DNA of 64,000 bases from Limnephilus marmoratus. Its lineage: Eukaryota > Arthropoda > Insecta > Trichoptera > Limnephilidae. Positions 51,820 through 62,260 of the stretch are shown one piece after another. A program made the position numbers and the translations under genes. The number at the start of each line of letters is the position of its first letter. The first letter of the stretch is position 1. The stretch lies in the NCBI GenBank assembly GCA_917880885.1, contig OU862922.1, positions 20,026,627-20,090,626 on the forward strand, read 5' to 3'. Below the pieces are notes generated by a model. That model was not told the DNA's origin. It made no database searches and saw only the letters and a list, made by a program, of their open reading frames with translations.

Positions 51820-52699
51820 CTGTAAAACAACTTAGATACCAGGTGTATTTTGCTTCTGAATTCACGGACAATCTTCATGATTACTTTACACTTACCGCTT
51901 GGATTTAATTGTTATGATTTATGTGTTTCTGTAATATGTTATTTATTTTATTTTATTAACATTTATTTTATTATATATTATTAGTTATGTGTTATATTTT
52001 ACATTTGCATTATGTTATTTTGTTCACTATATTTTGAAAAATGTATATAATTGCCTTGCGATTTGTTTTGTTAATAATTACTATACTACCTGTTAATTTA
52101 TACCATGTTCCTTGTTTTGTTTTGTTTGTTTTTAACTGTTTAAATGTTTTACTGGATGAACTGAACTCAATTTTTTTTTATATATTTTTTTTATTTTTTT
52201 TCCCCTATCCCCATATGGGGGGGTGCTGGACCTTGTCCCTGCTTCATCTTTAGTTAAATAATTAATTTTGCAGATCCTTTTCAAATCTACCTGCGCCTCC
52301 CCCAATGACATGTGAAGGCTTGAGGTTTGATCAGACGACCTTGACTGTCCTTTGTCCTGCCTCTGACTACCCAACGCTGAATTTTCTTTTAGTCTTCGGG
52401 TATTTTACCCCAAATATTCAGTTAACATTCTTTGAGGCTTCACTGAGTGGTTGGCTAAGGGACACGGAAGCTAAGTGTAGTTTATGGTCAGACCGAAAGC
52501 CATTTACATATTTTGTTGGTACTTGCCAATTGATTTGAGATTTATTGTATTACTTATGTTCTCTATTTTATGCATGTGCTTGTAGGTTTTTTACAGATGC
52601 AATGCCGCCTCATGGAGCCTTATGAATGAGTTTTTTTCTTTTGCCTTGTTTAATTTATCTTTGTCTTACTAACCTATTTTGTGCATTTTGTTTTCCTGT

Positions 52700-52872
52700 T
52701 AAGCACTTGCATACTGCTTACTAACAACGTATGCATGGACACTGGAGGTCTAGATTCGTTCAAAATAAATAAATGTAGCTTCGTTTAACAAAAAAAAATT
52801 AGAATCTTGCGAGAGCCTTGAAGGAGTAACCATCAGTTACTTATACCAGGGCGGGTAAGAGGTGGATTACCT
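52700..52872 (-). repeat. Repeat block B, inverted copy of 10326-10500
   Basis: Read in reverse, it matches 10326-10500 through ACCCGCCCTGGTATAA, CTTGCGAGA-type and GACCTCCAGTGTCC landmarks. It includes an internal A-run that is shared, so the A-run is not simply the LINE tail. Confidence 0.75.
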
Positions 52873-53584
52873 CCACTGTCCTTTTATTTGTGATAATTAT
52901 AATAGGAGCTTGGACAGCCATTAATAAATCAGTGCTCACGATCTTGAATAGTAATGGTATTGATAAACCTTTAAATCTCTGTATTACCGACAGTTCAACA
53001 GAACCTAAAGGTGCTATTGTGATTAACGCCTCTAAAGTCATGGTTTCGACCCTGGTGGTCTTTCCCCATGGGTATTTTGAGACTATCTACTCTGGAAGTA
53101 CGCTTTTCTGATAAACTAGAAAAATTATTACATTTTGGTAGTTGGCCATCGCTGGAGTTTCCGGTTCATTTAACAACATGCCTTAATTATTATTTAAATG
53201 TTGTGGAAATCTGCAGGTTCTAACAATGCGTTATTAGAGTTCTTGTCGGGTAGAGGAAAACTGGCCATTCTTGAAACAGCCGGTGTACGTTAACGAGGAG
53301 GATTTAAAGTGGGTAAAAAGGCTTTATATGCGGTACATGCAACAACTAATAAAGATTCGTTCACACAATTCTGTTAGTGATGAATTATAAGCGGTGTAGC
53401 TTCAATATCGCACTCGTAATAGGGGCATAACACGCAGATACGAGTAATGCGTAATATCTTTTGGTAAAACAAGATTATAGATAAAGGAAAAGTTTTATCT
53501 TTTCACCTACCCTGACAGAAAAAGAACTAAGTTATCAGGTTAAGTGTTCGCTTTGAATATATTTGTTCTAGTTGATTTGCTAAA
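52873..53584. other. Upstream region of the dehydrogenase gene
   Basis: No clear TATA or initiator could be defined. A short open frame at 52890-53111 lacks motifs and is not called. Confidence 0.3.
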
Positions 53585-53702
53585 ATGCGTTTTGCAAGTG
53601 AAAAGTGTCAGAGTAAAGTGAGATTGGACGGGAAAGTTGTCCTTGTCACGGGGTGCAATACAGGGCTGGGGAAGGAAACCGCTAAGGATTTTTATAGAAG
53701 AG
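53585..53702 (+). CDS. Retinol dehydrogenase-like SDR, exon 1
   Basis: The ATG at 53585 opens MRFASEKCQSKVRLDGKVVL then VTGCNTGLGKETAKDFYRR. LDGKVVLVTG.NTGLGKE is the NAD(P)-binding beta-alpha fold of RDH11-14-type short-chain dehydrogenases, with the TGxxxGxG motif as TGCNTGLG. The N-terminus is short and lacks a clear membrane anchor, unlike many vertebrate RDH11/12 proteins. The donor AGAAGAG|GTATGT leaves one base of a glycine codon, completed by exon 2. There is no better upstream ATG in frame. Confidence 0.92.
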
Positions 53703-54496
53703 GTATGTATGATTTTTTATTTTTTATTCAATATCGTATTCTATTTACAAAATACTACCTGTAGAGCCCGTTTTTTTCTTTTTTTTTCTTCTTGTTCGCC
53801 ATTTGAGAAATATTCAATCTGGTCTGATTTCTTGAAAGACAAAATAAAATTTTAAAGCTCCATAACTCATGAAGTAAAAGAGTAATATACGCAAAGAGAT
53901 TTGATATAATCTCATGTTGTCAGAAAGCATTGTTCGTACAAATGGCTGTTCGGCTATATAGTGTAAGGATTATTTTTTTTGCTTTTAAATTAAAATACTT
54001 ACATAATAGGTTCATAGGTATATTGAAAGGAGTAATAATACATTTATATAAACCACGTATAATGTGAGATAATTTTATGCTTTTGGATTAAGATAAGTGG
54101 AAAATGGTTTTATGAAATGATTTTGACTTATGCAATTGCTTATGTTTATGAATATTACTATTAAACAATACTAACCGGTTTCTGTGAAAACCATGCCTGC
54201 CCAAATAGAAAACTTCAGTAAAGAGTTTCAGTTACAGTAACAACATTTCACTTACTAAGATAACTATACTTCTAAAATGAATTTCCAAAATATAAAAACA
54301 TAAAAAATATAAATATATTATTATAATTCTAAAATGGATTTTCTCTAAAATCTACTTGATAAATGTTGCATCTTATTAGGCACCCTTACATATTTTCTAG
54401 CTTTAATTAAGCTTAGATTAACGCTTTAAAATATTAATTAAAAATATGTTTTAAAAACAATAAATAATAATTAAATATCTACGTGTTATTTGGCAG
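53703..54496. other. Intron 1 of the dehydrogenase
   Basis: AT-rich; no element recognised. Confidence 0.6.
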
Positions 54497-54856
54497 GAGC
54501 CAAGGTCCTGATGGCTTGTCGCGACAAGGAGAGAACTGAAGAAGCGATGGCGGACATAAAAACAACGTGCAAAGGTCTGAATGGACTTGGTATTTTGATC
54601 TTCATCCATTTGGACCTCAACGCACTGAATTCAGTGAGAAATTGTGCAAATAAGGTTCTCGAAAGCGAAACCAGGTTGGATATTCTGGTGAATAACGCCG
54701 GGCAGGCGGGGAAGAAAGGGGTTACAGTTGATGGCTTCGACAAGAACTATGGTATCAACTATCTTGGACACTTTCTCTTTACCATGCTGTTACTTCCTGT
54801 GTTGATGAAGTCTCGAGCAGCCAGGATTGTCAATGTGTCTTCTGTCATGCATTATA
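54497..54856 (+). CDS. Retinol dehydrogenase-like SDR, exon 2
   Basis: Reads AKVLMACRDKERTEEAMADI, then HLDLNALNSVRNCANKVLES, TRLDILVNNAGQAGKKGVTV, DGFDKNYGINYLGHFLFTML, LLPVLMKSRAARIVNVSSVM and HYS. ACRD is the cofactor-specificity region (an Arg here favours NADPH), LDL the adenine-contact region, LVNNAG the structural motif, N..G.F.LT-type helix the active-site helix, and VNVSSV carries the catalytic serine. Acceptor TTTGGCAG|GAGCC, donor TATA|GTAAGT. The frame is uninterrupted. It does not read through the donor, where a stop follows in the intron. Confidence 0.95.
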
Positions 54857-54954
54857 GTAAGTCAATGCTATCAATTTTATTTTAGACACTAGAGCAGACA
54901 CGTGAAAAATCACGGGGTAGTCATAGAGGCGGTATTGTTTACTAATAACTGTCA

Positions 54955-55645
54955 TTGCCGTATGGAGTTCAAATTGAAAACTGAAGGTAAAAAGTGGAAA
55001 TCCCAGGTCACCCCAAGTGGTTCGCTACGTTTGGTGATTTAGCAGGGGTGCCCGGGTCGCGTATTTACAATCCCTACCGCGTTTCAGTCGCTTTAAATTT
55101 TCAATATGAAAATTTAAATATTTAGAAATTAAATTATTAATTTTTAATATACACATTGGAAAGATTATTTTATGTAGATTTTAGAACAATTTTTGTTTTT
55201 GAAAAGTGATAAAAAATTATCAATATAGAGGTGTATTTACAATATATGGGAAAAATATTAAAATTTAAATATTTAGAAATAAAATTATTAATTTCTAATA
55301 TACACATCAGAAAGATTATTTTATCTAGATTTTAGAACAATTTTTGTTTTTGCAATGTGATAAAAAATAACCAATATAGAGGTAATGTAAATTGTCGTTA
55401 CCGCGACTGAATCGGTATAGGTTTTGTAAATACGCGCTCGGGTCCATTGGGTGAGGTTTGTCTAGGTATTGGAGGCGGATGACCTGGACACACTGAACCC
55501 CATATTCCTACCCACCCCTTAAACCCTTTTCCTTCCCAGAACTCTCCTCCCCCTCCTTTCCATTAAAAAAACCCTCCACACAGCATCCCCAAAGATGACA
55601 TAGGCCCTGAGGGAAATTATTTTCCTCTGGGCCTCCTGTGTAGAG
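54955..55645 (-). repeat. Dispersed repeat family A, split by a MITE
   Basis: Segments 54955-55057 and 55437-55645 together are collinear with the reverse of 25760-25410. A second partial copy of the CCTC.GGGCCTCCTG.GT.GAGTT end lies at 55780-55860 in the same orientation. Confidence 0.75.
55058..55436. mobile_element. MITE with internal direct duplication
   Basis: The ends CGCGTATTTACAATCCCTAC and (inverted) CGCGTATTTACAAAACCTAT are followed by a shared CAGTCGC. CGGGT flanks both sides (55053-55057, 55439-55443); the intact repeat at 25.7 kb shows a single CGGGT there. Inside, a block of about 120 bases (from about 55112) is repeated from about 55262, each copy with AGATTTTAGAACAATTTTTG. 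379 bp, non-coding; superfamily not assigned. Confidence 0.85.
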
Positions 55646-56233
55646 TTCATGTAAAAAAAAAATCCCACTTTCCGTCATCCGATCGATCTGAAACTCGGCA
55701 GATTGACGGAAGATGCATTTTATCAACTTTTGGTAGCACACACGCGCACACATACTCATTTATCTGAAATTGGCTACTGTTCTTCAGCATCTTCAAAGAT
55801 GACCTTGGCCTTGAGGAATTTTTTTCCTCAGGGCCTCCTGCGTGGAGTTAATGTAAAAAAAGTCGGCCCAAGAGATGGCCCGAAAATTGAAAATAGATGT
55901 TTTATATTAAAAAAAATTTGTTTTTATTACAGGTTGATTTTTTATTCTGTAATGTTTAAATTAAGTTGATTTTTTTTCTTTTGGAAAGCTTTGTTCCTTC
56001 GCACGATTTTTAATTTCTCAATCGTCTTCTTCTCGTATTATATATTATTTTAGTTTGTTTTTAGTTTAATATCCACTTTAAATAAATCCATACATATTCT
56101 GAAGTCAGTTTACAGCTTGGATTTTTAACAAATTTATTATCCAATTGTAACTTCATTATTTAAGTCATAAAAAAGCTAATTCTTTACGTTTTTTAATCCG
56201 TTTTATTTTGTTTAATTATGTTGTTTTTTGCAG

Positions 56234-56355
56234 TTTCCAATATTGAGTTGGAGGACCTTAATTTCCGAAATCGATGGTACACTGTATCTGCATCCTACGG
56301 TCAAAGCAAATTGGCTCTTGTTATGTTTACTCGTGAATTAGCCGATAGATTGAAG
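56234..56355 (+). CDS. Retinol dehydrogenase-like SDR, exon 3
   Basis: Reads SNIELEDLNFRNRWYTVSAS then YGQSKLALVMFTRELADRLK. YGQSK is the catalytic YxxxK pair of short-chain dehydrogenases, and YGQSKLA..MFTRELA.RL matches RDH11-14 closely. Acceptor TTTTGCAG|TTTCC completes a codon begun in exon 2; donor TTGAAG|GTTACA leaves phase 0. All catalytic residues are present. Confidence 0.95.
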
Positions 56356-57461
56356 GTTACACTTTTTGTATTTAAAAACCGATCTTTACTTAAATCCAAT
56401 TAGACTTTTTGGAAAAGCGAAGTAAAAGGAGTATGAATGAAACTGAAAGAACAAATCTGTGACACAGATCATCATTATGAGGACATGACACGACAGAACA
56501 ATCAACAATCGGATCATATCAATAGTCGGGGTAACATAAAGTGAATGGGACGATGTATGAATGTAGATGAAGAAAAGGGCTTGTGCTAGGCATTTCATTG
56601 TCCTGTATGGAGCCTAGTAGTCTTGGCTCTATTAGTTTTTTTTCGAATTGGTATAGATCCGACTTCCAGAATTGACTAAACTTAGAATAATTCCACCCAG
56701 TGACATAATATCTTTTACCATAATTTTAAAATATTGTCATTGTTTCCATCTACTCGCATCTTATTATAGATTTTAATTCTACACATTTTATTTTCGTTAT
56801 TTGTTTTATTAAGAAGGAGGTAGCGCAACACGGCGTAACACCCCAAAAACAAATAATGAAAATACTTTTGGCCTTGAAAATCTTAAAACGTATCTACGCA
56901 TTTAAAATTTTATCGATCTTAAGTTTTGTGTGTCTTAAATATTTTGGAAATATTTTATGCATCTTGAATTGTGTGCAACTTAAATATTTTAGAACTTAAA
57001 TTATGTGAATCTCAAATTTTATGGATCTTAAATATTTTAGATCTTATGTTTTATGGGATCTTAAATATTATGGATGTTAAATTAATATGTGCTTAAATTC
57101 TTTGGATCTTAAATACTTTGAAACTTCAATTATGTGGATCTTAAATTTTACGGATCTTTAATTTTGTGTGTTAAATGTCATGGATCTTAAATATTTTGGA
57201 ACTTCATACAAGGATTTTGTATTTTACCGATGTTAAATATTTTGGATCTTAAATATTTTAGATCTAAAATATTTTGGATCTTAAATTATGTGGATCTTAA
57301 AATACATGGGTCTTCGATTTTTATGGATCTTATACAAATCTTAAATTTCATAGATCTAAAATTTTATTCGTCAAATTCACGAATCTTAAATTTCATGCAG
57401 GTACATGCGTTCAAAAACAGATTTAGCGGATGGCATATTATATTTTTTAATCTTTTCTCAG
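56356..57461. other. Intron 3 of the dehydrogenase
   Basis: Its second half is the GGATCTTAAAT repeat described next. Confidence 0.6.
56870..57400. repeat. Degenerate GGATCTTAAATTTTATG repeat
   Basis: The words GGATCTTAAAT, ATTTTGGA and AACTTAAAT recur about every 20-25 bases over 500 bases, with much drift, within intron 3 of the dehydrogenase. Confidence 0.8.
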
Positions 57462-57676
57462 AAACGAGGAATCCACAATGTCAGGGTGTATAGTCTGCAG
57501 CCAGGGTTTGTCAAGACTGACATCGGCAGGAACCTCAACACTGTATTTTTTGGGATGAGATGGATTTGGAACCATGTCTTAGGACTTTTCTTCAAAAGCG
57601 TGGAGGCCGGATCACAGACTATCATATATTGTTCCCTGGATGAGAAATGCGCACAGGATTCCGGACTCTACTATAG
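57462..57676 (+). CDS. Retinol dehydrogenase-like SDR, exon 4
   Basis: Reads KRGIHNVRVYSLQPGFVKTD, IGRNLNTVFFGMRWIWNHVL, GLFFKSVEAGSQTIIYCSLD, EKCAQDSGLYYR. SLQPGFVKTDIGR is the PG...T motif after the catalytic site; K..EAGSQTIIYCSLDE....SG.YY matches the C-terminal part of RDH11-14. Acceptor TTCTCAG|AAACGA, donor TATAG|GTTAGT. Two bases of an arginine or serine codon are left, so at least one more exon of about 30 codons is needed. No fitting exon was recognised in the remaining 6 kb, so the gene probably continues past the window or the end is lost. Confidence 0.93.
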
Positions 57677-57779
57677 GTTAGTAAAAGTAACAAACTACAT
57701 TAGCTTAAAGTACAGCTAAACCTTTTTTAAAAATATATTTTTTTTTAATACCTTTTATAAATAATATTATTATATAACA

Positions 57780-58010
57780 CATATTGCCACTGATCGCACT
57801 TCTACACTTCGCCGGGATCACGTGACCAGCTTTGGAATTTCTAAAAGATGATTTCCGATGATTTTTTTTCTATTAGATTTCATCACTGATCTCACTCCTA
57901 AACTTCGTGACGGGATCGCGTGATACGCGCGCTGTTTCGTGTGTTTCCGTGCTGCTGGAACGAGACGGAGTGCTTATCACCTGGTCCCCCGCTAGGCTAT
58001 AACCGACTTC
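57780..58010. repeat. Two diverged copies of a ~110-bp unit
   Basis: CACTGATCGCACTTCTACACTTC..CGGGATCACGTGA (about 57788) recurs as CACTGATCTCACTCCTAAACTTC..CGGGATCGCGTGA (about 57885). Confidence 0.55.
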
Positions 58011-58209
58011 TAAGTTGAGACGTTTGATGAAAAAATATTTTTAATTGTTTTTAATTGAAAAAAAAAATATTATCGGACAGCAAAATGACATCTACATTTT
58101 TTACTCCAAAGATGGATCGCTGGTTAAAATACTTCTGATAAGTGCAGTTATATCCTGTGTGTACATCCTATCTCAGAAATTTGTCAATTATGATACCTTA
58201 TTGTTTATA

Positions 58210-59095
58210 CAGGGTGGCGCAAAATTAATCATCCAATTTTGTTTTTGAATAACTTTTTTCCTAAATAAAAAAAAAAAGATTTTGAGTAATAGAAATCTTT
58301 ACTTGGACTTTTAAAAATTTTTCTGTTAATGAAAAATATGATATCCGTCAAGTGGCTGCCGCCAGTGTTGATACACATTTGTGCCCGTTCTATCGCATTT
58401 TCCATGACTTTTCCGCAAGATTTCCGGTGATAACTGTTCTCATTCCTGTCGAATATTCTCCTTAAGGGCTGCGATTGTCTGAGGATTGTTGGCATAAACC
58501 CGCGACTTCAAATAGCCCCAAAGAAAGAAGTCTGGGATGGTTAAATCGGGCGATCTTGCTGGCCATACCAAATCGCCAAAGCGAGAGATTACGCGACCAG
58601 GAAATGCTTCCTTCACAATATCCATTGTGGCTCGTGCTATGTGCGTGGTTGCACCGTCTTGTTGAAACCGCATGTTCACCAAGCCCCGCTCATCCAATTC
58701 CGGAAGTAAGAAGTCGTTTATAACAGTGGCCGTAACAGTGCCACAATAATGCCAATGGCGTCCTCAAAAAATACGGCCCAATCACTCCTCCCTCGTTAAC
58801 GCCGCACCACACAGTGGCTTTGAGTGGACGTAATGACTTTTAGTGCATCGCACGCGGATTTTCATTGCCTCAGAAATGAATATTTTGCTTATGTTTAAGT
58901 GGAAATGAGCCTCGTCGCTCATGATGACTTTCGACACAAAATCGCTAAAAGCGTTAAAGCTTAAATCGACACAATTATTCCACGCTCTTGCGGAGTATAG
59001 CGCTCCATTGCTTGTCTGTTTGTATTCTGACGTACGACGCCATTTGCAAAAATTATAACATCTTCCGATAAGGTGATTAATTTTGCGCCACCTTG
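58210..59095 (-). mobile_element. Degraded mariner-type transposon with intact ends
   Basis: Inverted repeats CAGGGTGGCGCAAAATTAATCA (left) and CAAGGTGGCGCAAAATTAATCA (right, inverted) are flanked by TA (58208-58209, 59096-59097). The minus strand encodes a transposase in pieces: MERYTPQERGIIV near 59005, SDEAHFHLNISK, then an open stretch from 58697 to 58440 with FQQDGATTHIARATMDIV, ISRFGDLVWPARSPDLTIPD and FFLWGYLKSRVYANNPQTI. The three catalytic aspartates are visible (SDEAHF, QQDGA, DFFLWG), but frameshifts, stops and a deletion after the N-terminus disable it. Ends are in better shape than the gene. Confidence 0.9.
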
Positions 59096-59097
59096 TA

Positions 59098-59800
59098 CAA
59101 TTTTTATTTTTACACGCATTCTTAGCTATGGCAGGTAAAGGTAGTTGATAGCGCTGACACCCTGCATAGACCTAGTCACCACAAAGATTAGAAAGTTTAC
59201 ACATGTTTATGTAAATTAGATTTAAGACTTATTTATAACGTTTTATGCGTGACATTAGTGGAATTTTTAAACCTGTCATCCATCAAGGGCGCATTTAGTT
59301 ATCCACATTTCCGCTTTGTATAAAGTCCAAATAAATGCAATATTTCTGATCGCATCTAAAAACTTAAAACCATTCTTAAAATTGTTTCTTTAAAGGTGAT
59401 GAAATATGCTTTCAAATTCAATTTGAAATAAACATATAATTTTTGAAATATAAAATTTTTGTATCCAAACATAAAAAAGTTTCAAAAATGGTACACCTTA
59501 CGTTTTTTCTAACCAAAACGAAAAAAATCAAAACACACATAAACATCATAATTTACTCACTTTTTTTTTGATTCATGTAAAAATAATTAATGAAAATCTC
59601 TAAGTTTTATATTTTTTTTCAAATTGCGGTGGGAAATTTTGGTTTCATAAAGCTGTACATTTTTATCATTTTTTCTATCTAACACAGTTTAGATCATATA
59701 TCTAACCATGATAGTAAGTGAGACACGACGATTTCTATGAGACCTACATGAGTTGTTCCGAAAACCGAACAAAATAGCCTTTTTTCTTTTATAAGAAGAG
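59098..59800. other. Nothing recognised
   Basis: AT-rich without supported features. Confidence 0.35.
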
Positions 59801-59804
59801 TAGA

Positions 59805-60110
59805 GTAGCACAAGAGTCCCAACTGCTCCCTTCCGAAGCCAGTGAGACTATGGCATCCCCAATTGGTGTATGTTGTGTGGCTGAAGGTAGTGGGGAGGGG
59901 AAGGAGACAGGGAAGAGAAAGGTGGAGGTAGAGGTAGTGAGGAAGGGAAGGAGACGGAGTGAAGAGGAAAGTAAGGAAGTACCTGGTGTTCATATCTGGT
60001 CACCAAACATGGTTAAAGCCATTTCAAGCAACGTTTCAATTTTGAATGGTGGTCTTACACCAGGGCGATACTGAGAGTATCTTCCACTCTTGAACGTGCC
60101 GCAAATATAC
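59805..60110 (+). repeat. Dispersed repeat family C, copy 2
   Basis: Matches 46685-46805 at its left part; continues through a G/A-rich tract and ends TCTTACACCAGGGCGATACTGAGAGTATC. The open frame at 59850-60074 is low-complexity and not called. Confidence 0.55.
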
Positions 60111-60241
60111 TATGTATTGTTTTAAATGAATAGATTGTGAAATAACAATTAATCAAATAAAATTTATTTGCCACTCCGGGATTCGATCCCGCGACCTTCG
60201 GTGTGCGAGTCAAGAGCCTTACCGCTGGACTACGCCGGCCG
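60100..60241 (-). mobile_element. tRNA-derived SINE
   Basis: The minus strand from 60241 reads GGCCGGCGTAGTCCAGCGGT (A box region) and GCGGGATCGAATCCCGGAGT (B box, with a good T-arm). The acceptor stem does not close properly, and an AT-rich tail (AAATAAATTTTATTTG) follows, so this is a SINE head rather than a tRNA gene. Confidence 0.75.
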
Positions 60242-60959
60242 TCTGATTAAAATATAAAATAATGTATTTTAAACATTGACGCAAAACAAAACATAATATT
60301 ATCAATAATTAACCATGTCAAAAAAAAACGTGGGAACAAATTTGCAAGCAAGTGCAAGCGTTACGTTTTTAGAATGAGCTGATCTCTTATTGAGGTAGTA
60401 TTTATGCAGGTGTCCTCTCAAATATCATCTTCAAGGTTATTTAAATGTTTTTTATGTTCCCACCAGCATGATGCTCTTCCCACCTTGATTCATTTCCTAT
60501 TATTATTCGATATTTCCCCAATCGTATAATTTTTATATTAAAAATATTAAAAAAAAAGCTTTGCTTGACCATGCGGAAAAAACTCGATGATATTTGTCAC
60601 CTGGCGCCTATAACAACCGTATGAATAATAATAATAAGAATAAAATAGATAATTGAGATAATAAGAGAATAATAACACGGGTCTACAAAAAAATAAAAAT
60701 TGAGGGCTGTTTTGGTTTTTTTGCGTAATTCTTGTGTTTTGGGGTGTGCTGAATCCGAAAATGATTTTCATTTTGTCACAGAACGTCACGTTTTCTGACG
60801 ATGTAGGTATCTATGTTAAATAAGTTATCATCTTAAAATAAAAGATAAAAGACTAAAAAAAAATATTTTTTTATAATTACTTAACAAAACTATTTTTTTA
60901 TCTAAAATACATTGATTAGTAAGCACTAAACACATTTCTTTTTCCCAGTGAGACTCCTT
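60242..60959. other. Nothing recognised
   Basis: No supported feature. Confidence 0.35.
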
Positions 60960-61260
60960 TTAGTACATTTTCGCTAGTAGGAAGCATCTGGAAAGCCTCT
61001 CTGAAGCGGCCAACAGTAGTCTGCAATCATTGAGATGCTCCATCTTCCCTGGTATATTTTGTCCATCTCCTTAATATCTTGGTGAAATCGTTCATTTTGC
61101 TCTTCACTCACATATCCTAAATTTTCTGGAAAGTATCGACTACTTGGGAATGAAGAAAATGTTCTTTTGAACTCATTAGGCAACCTAAAGCCTGAAATGC
61201 TTTTAACGATTTGTTTGTAGTTAGGGTCTTTGTTATTGCCTAAAAATTCAGGTTAAACCT
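60960..61260 (-). pseudogene. Fragment of a repeat-associated protein family
   Basis: The minus strand reads FLGNNKDPNYKQIVKSISGF, then YFPENLGYVSEEQNERFHQD then IKEMDKIYQGRWSISMIADY then CW. The pattern P.NLG.VS.EQ.ERFHQDI..M...YQGRW...M.ADYCW is, to my knowledge, one that recurs in many arthropod genomes as multi-copy, transposon-like sequence of unknown function. The fragment lacks a start and ends shortly after ADYCW, so it is treated as a pseudogene. Confidence 0.6.
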
Positions 61261-61264
61261 CCCC

Positions 61265-61450
61265 GATCCCTAGTTCCCCTTCCCCCGTCCCTCGAACCCC
61301 CTACCCGAATTCCCCTCCCCCCTCCCGCATTCCATGCATTAATTCTCAGTACATTCAGTCTTCACAGCTCGCGTGCCACCTATTGCAATTTTTTTATACA
61401 AATTTCATAACGCCAGAGCTCACCAGTAGTTTTATACAAATCTCTATGTC
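61265..61450 (-). repeat. Dispersed repeat family D, reversed partial copy
   Basis: A C-rich tract, GCTCGCGTGCCACCTATTGCA, ATAACGCCAGAGC.CACCAGTAG. This is the reverse of 63525-63640 (CTACTGGTGGGCTCTGGCATTAC, GCAATAGGTGGCACGTGAGC, G-rich tract). Confidence 0.75.
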
Positions 61451-61479
61451 TTGACAATAACGAACATAAAAAAAAGAAT

Positions 61480-61735
61480 TATCCAATTTGGTGCAGTCGT
61501 TCAAAAGTTGAATGGTAGAAGAAATCGGGGACGCCCGAGGAAGACATGGCACGACCAAGTGAATCAGATACTTGAGTCGGGCCATGTGAAGAGTTGGAAT
61601 AATAGAAGAGCATGTATGAGACGATGTATGAATGTGAACGAGGTAAGGAGTGTGTGCCAAGATCGAGTTGTTTGGCGGTCCGTCGACTCTGCCTACCCCT
61701 GCGGGGAAACGGCGTGATGATTAGTTAGTTTGTTA
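61480..61735 (+). pseudogene. RTE-like LINE 3' end, relative of 27.7 kb copy
   Basis: The plus strand reads KLNGRRNRGRPRKTWHDQVN, QILESGHVKSWNNRRACMRR, CMNVNEVRSVCQDRVVWRSV, DSAYPCGETA, then a stop and a TTAGTTAGTTTGTTAGTT tail. Closely related to 27685-28202 on the other strand. 5'-truncated. Confidence 0.85.
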
Positions 61736-61739
61736 GTTC

Positions 61740-62260
61740 ATAAAACAGATGTAATTTAAAAAATTTGTAGTTTAGTAGGTTTTAACATTTCTTGATAAAA
61801 TGATTAGCCAATTAGATGGAATTTATTAAGAGCAAACGCCGACCCCGAAAAATTAGAATAACTGTTATTCCACGAATCTATTGCTGTCAGTGTCGCTGTT
61901 ACTCTCCTCCCCCTCCTCTCGAATACTGGGTGAAAGGGAAAACTGCACCTCAGGCTGATTATGCCTAAATAAAATCGTTAAAATTGAGGTTTGGTATTTC
62001 CTATTGGTCCAAAACTGGACGGATTTTTAAGATTTTTTTAAGCCAACTATATCATCAAAAATATTCTATTTCTGTACAGTGTACGTTTGCTTTTTTAAAA
62101 ATGCATTGTCAAATTTGTACACTGAACGTCTTCTGTTGGTGGCGTTCAAACTAGGCAATTTTAAAACTTTTCGGAGGTTTCTAACTCCTGTAAGAAGTAA
62201 CTTATCAAAAAAGCATAAAGCAGGGAAATGTGAGCGATTGAATCAAATCTATCTTCAATC
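61740..62260. other. Nothing recognised
   Basis: Left flank of the heptamer array; no supported gene. Confidence 0.35.

Larger units (their letters stand above)
46850..52690 (+). mobile_element. Apparently full-length R1-clade LINE
   Basis: Two uninterrupted overlapping ORFs encode a zinc-knuckle RNA-binding protein and an endonuclease/reverse transcriptase. They are preceded by about 450 bases of T-rich 5' UTR and followed by about 870 bases of 3' UTR. The short word GGACAAGGTCCCTG (5' UTR, about 47142) has an inverted counterpart GGACCTTGTCCCTG (3' UTR, about 52228). Exact ends and target duplication were not resolved: sequence from 52700 on is shared with 10326-10500 and may be flank. No frameshift or stop was found, so the copy is young. 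Confidence 0.85.
54857..56233. other. Intron 2 of the dehydrogenase, with nested repeats
   Basis: Holds a reversed copy of family A split by a MITE (described separately), plus a second short direct copy of the family A end at 55780-55860. Confidence 0.7.

Noticed and set aside
60169..60241. tRNA gene on the minus strand
   Set aside because: A and B boxes and T-arm are good but the acceptor stem does not pair; a SINE head fits better.
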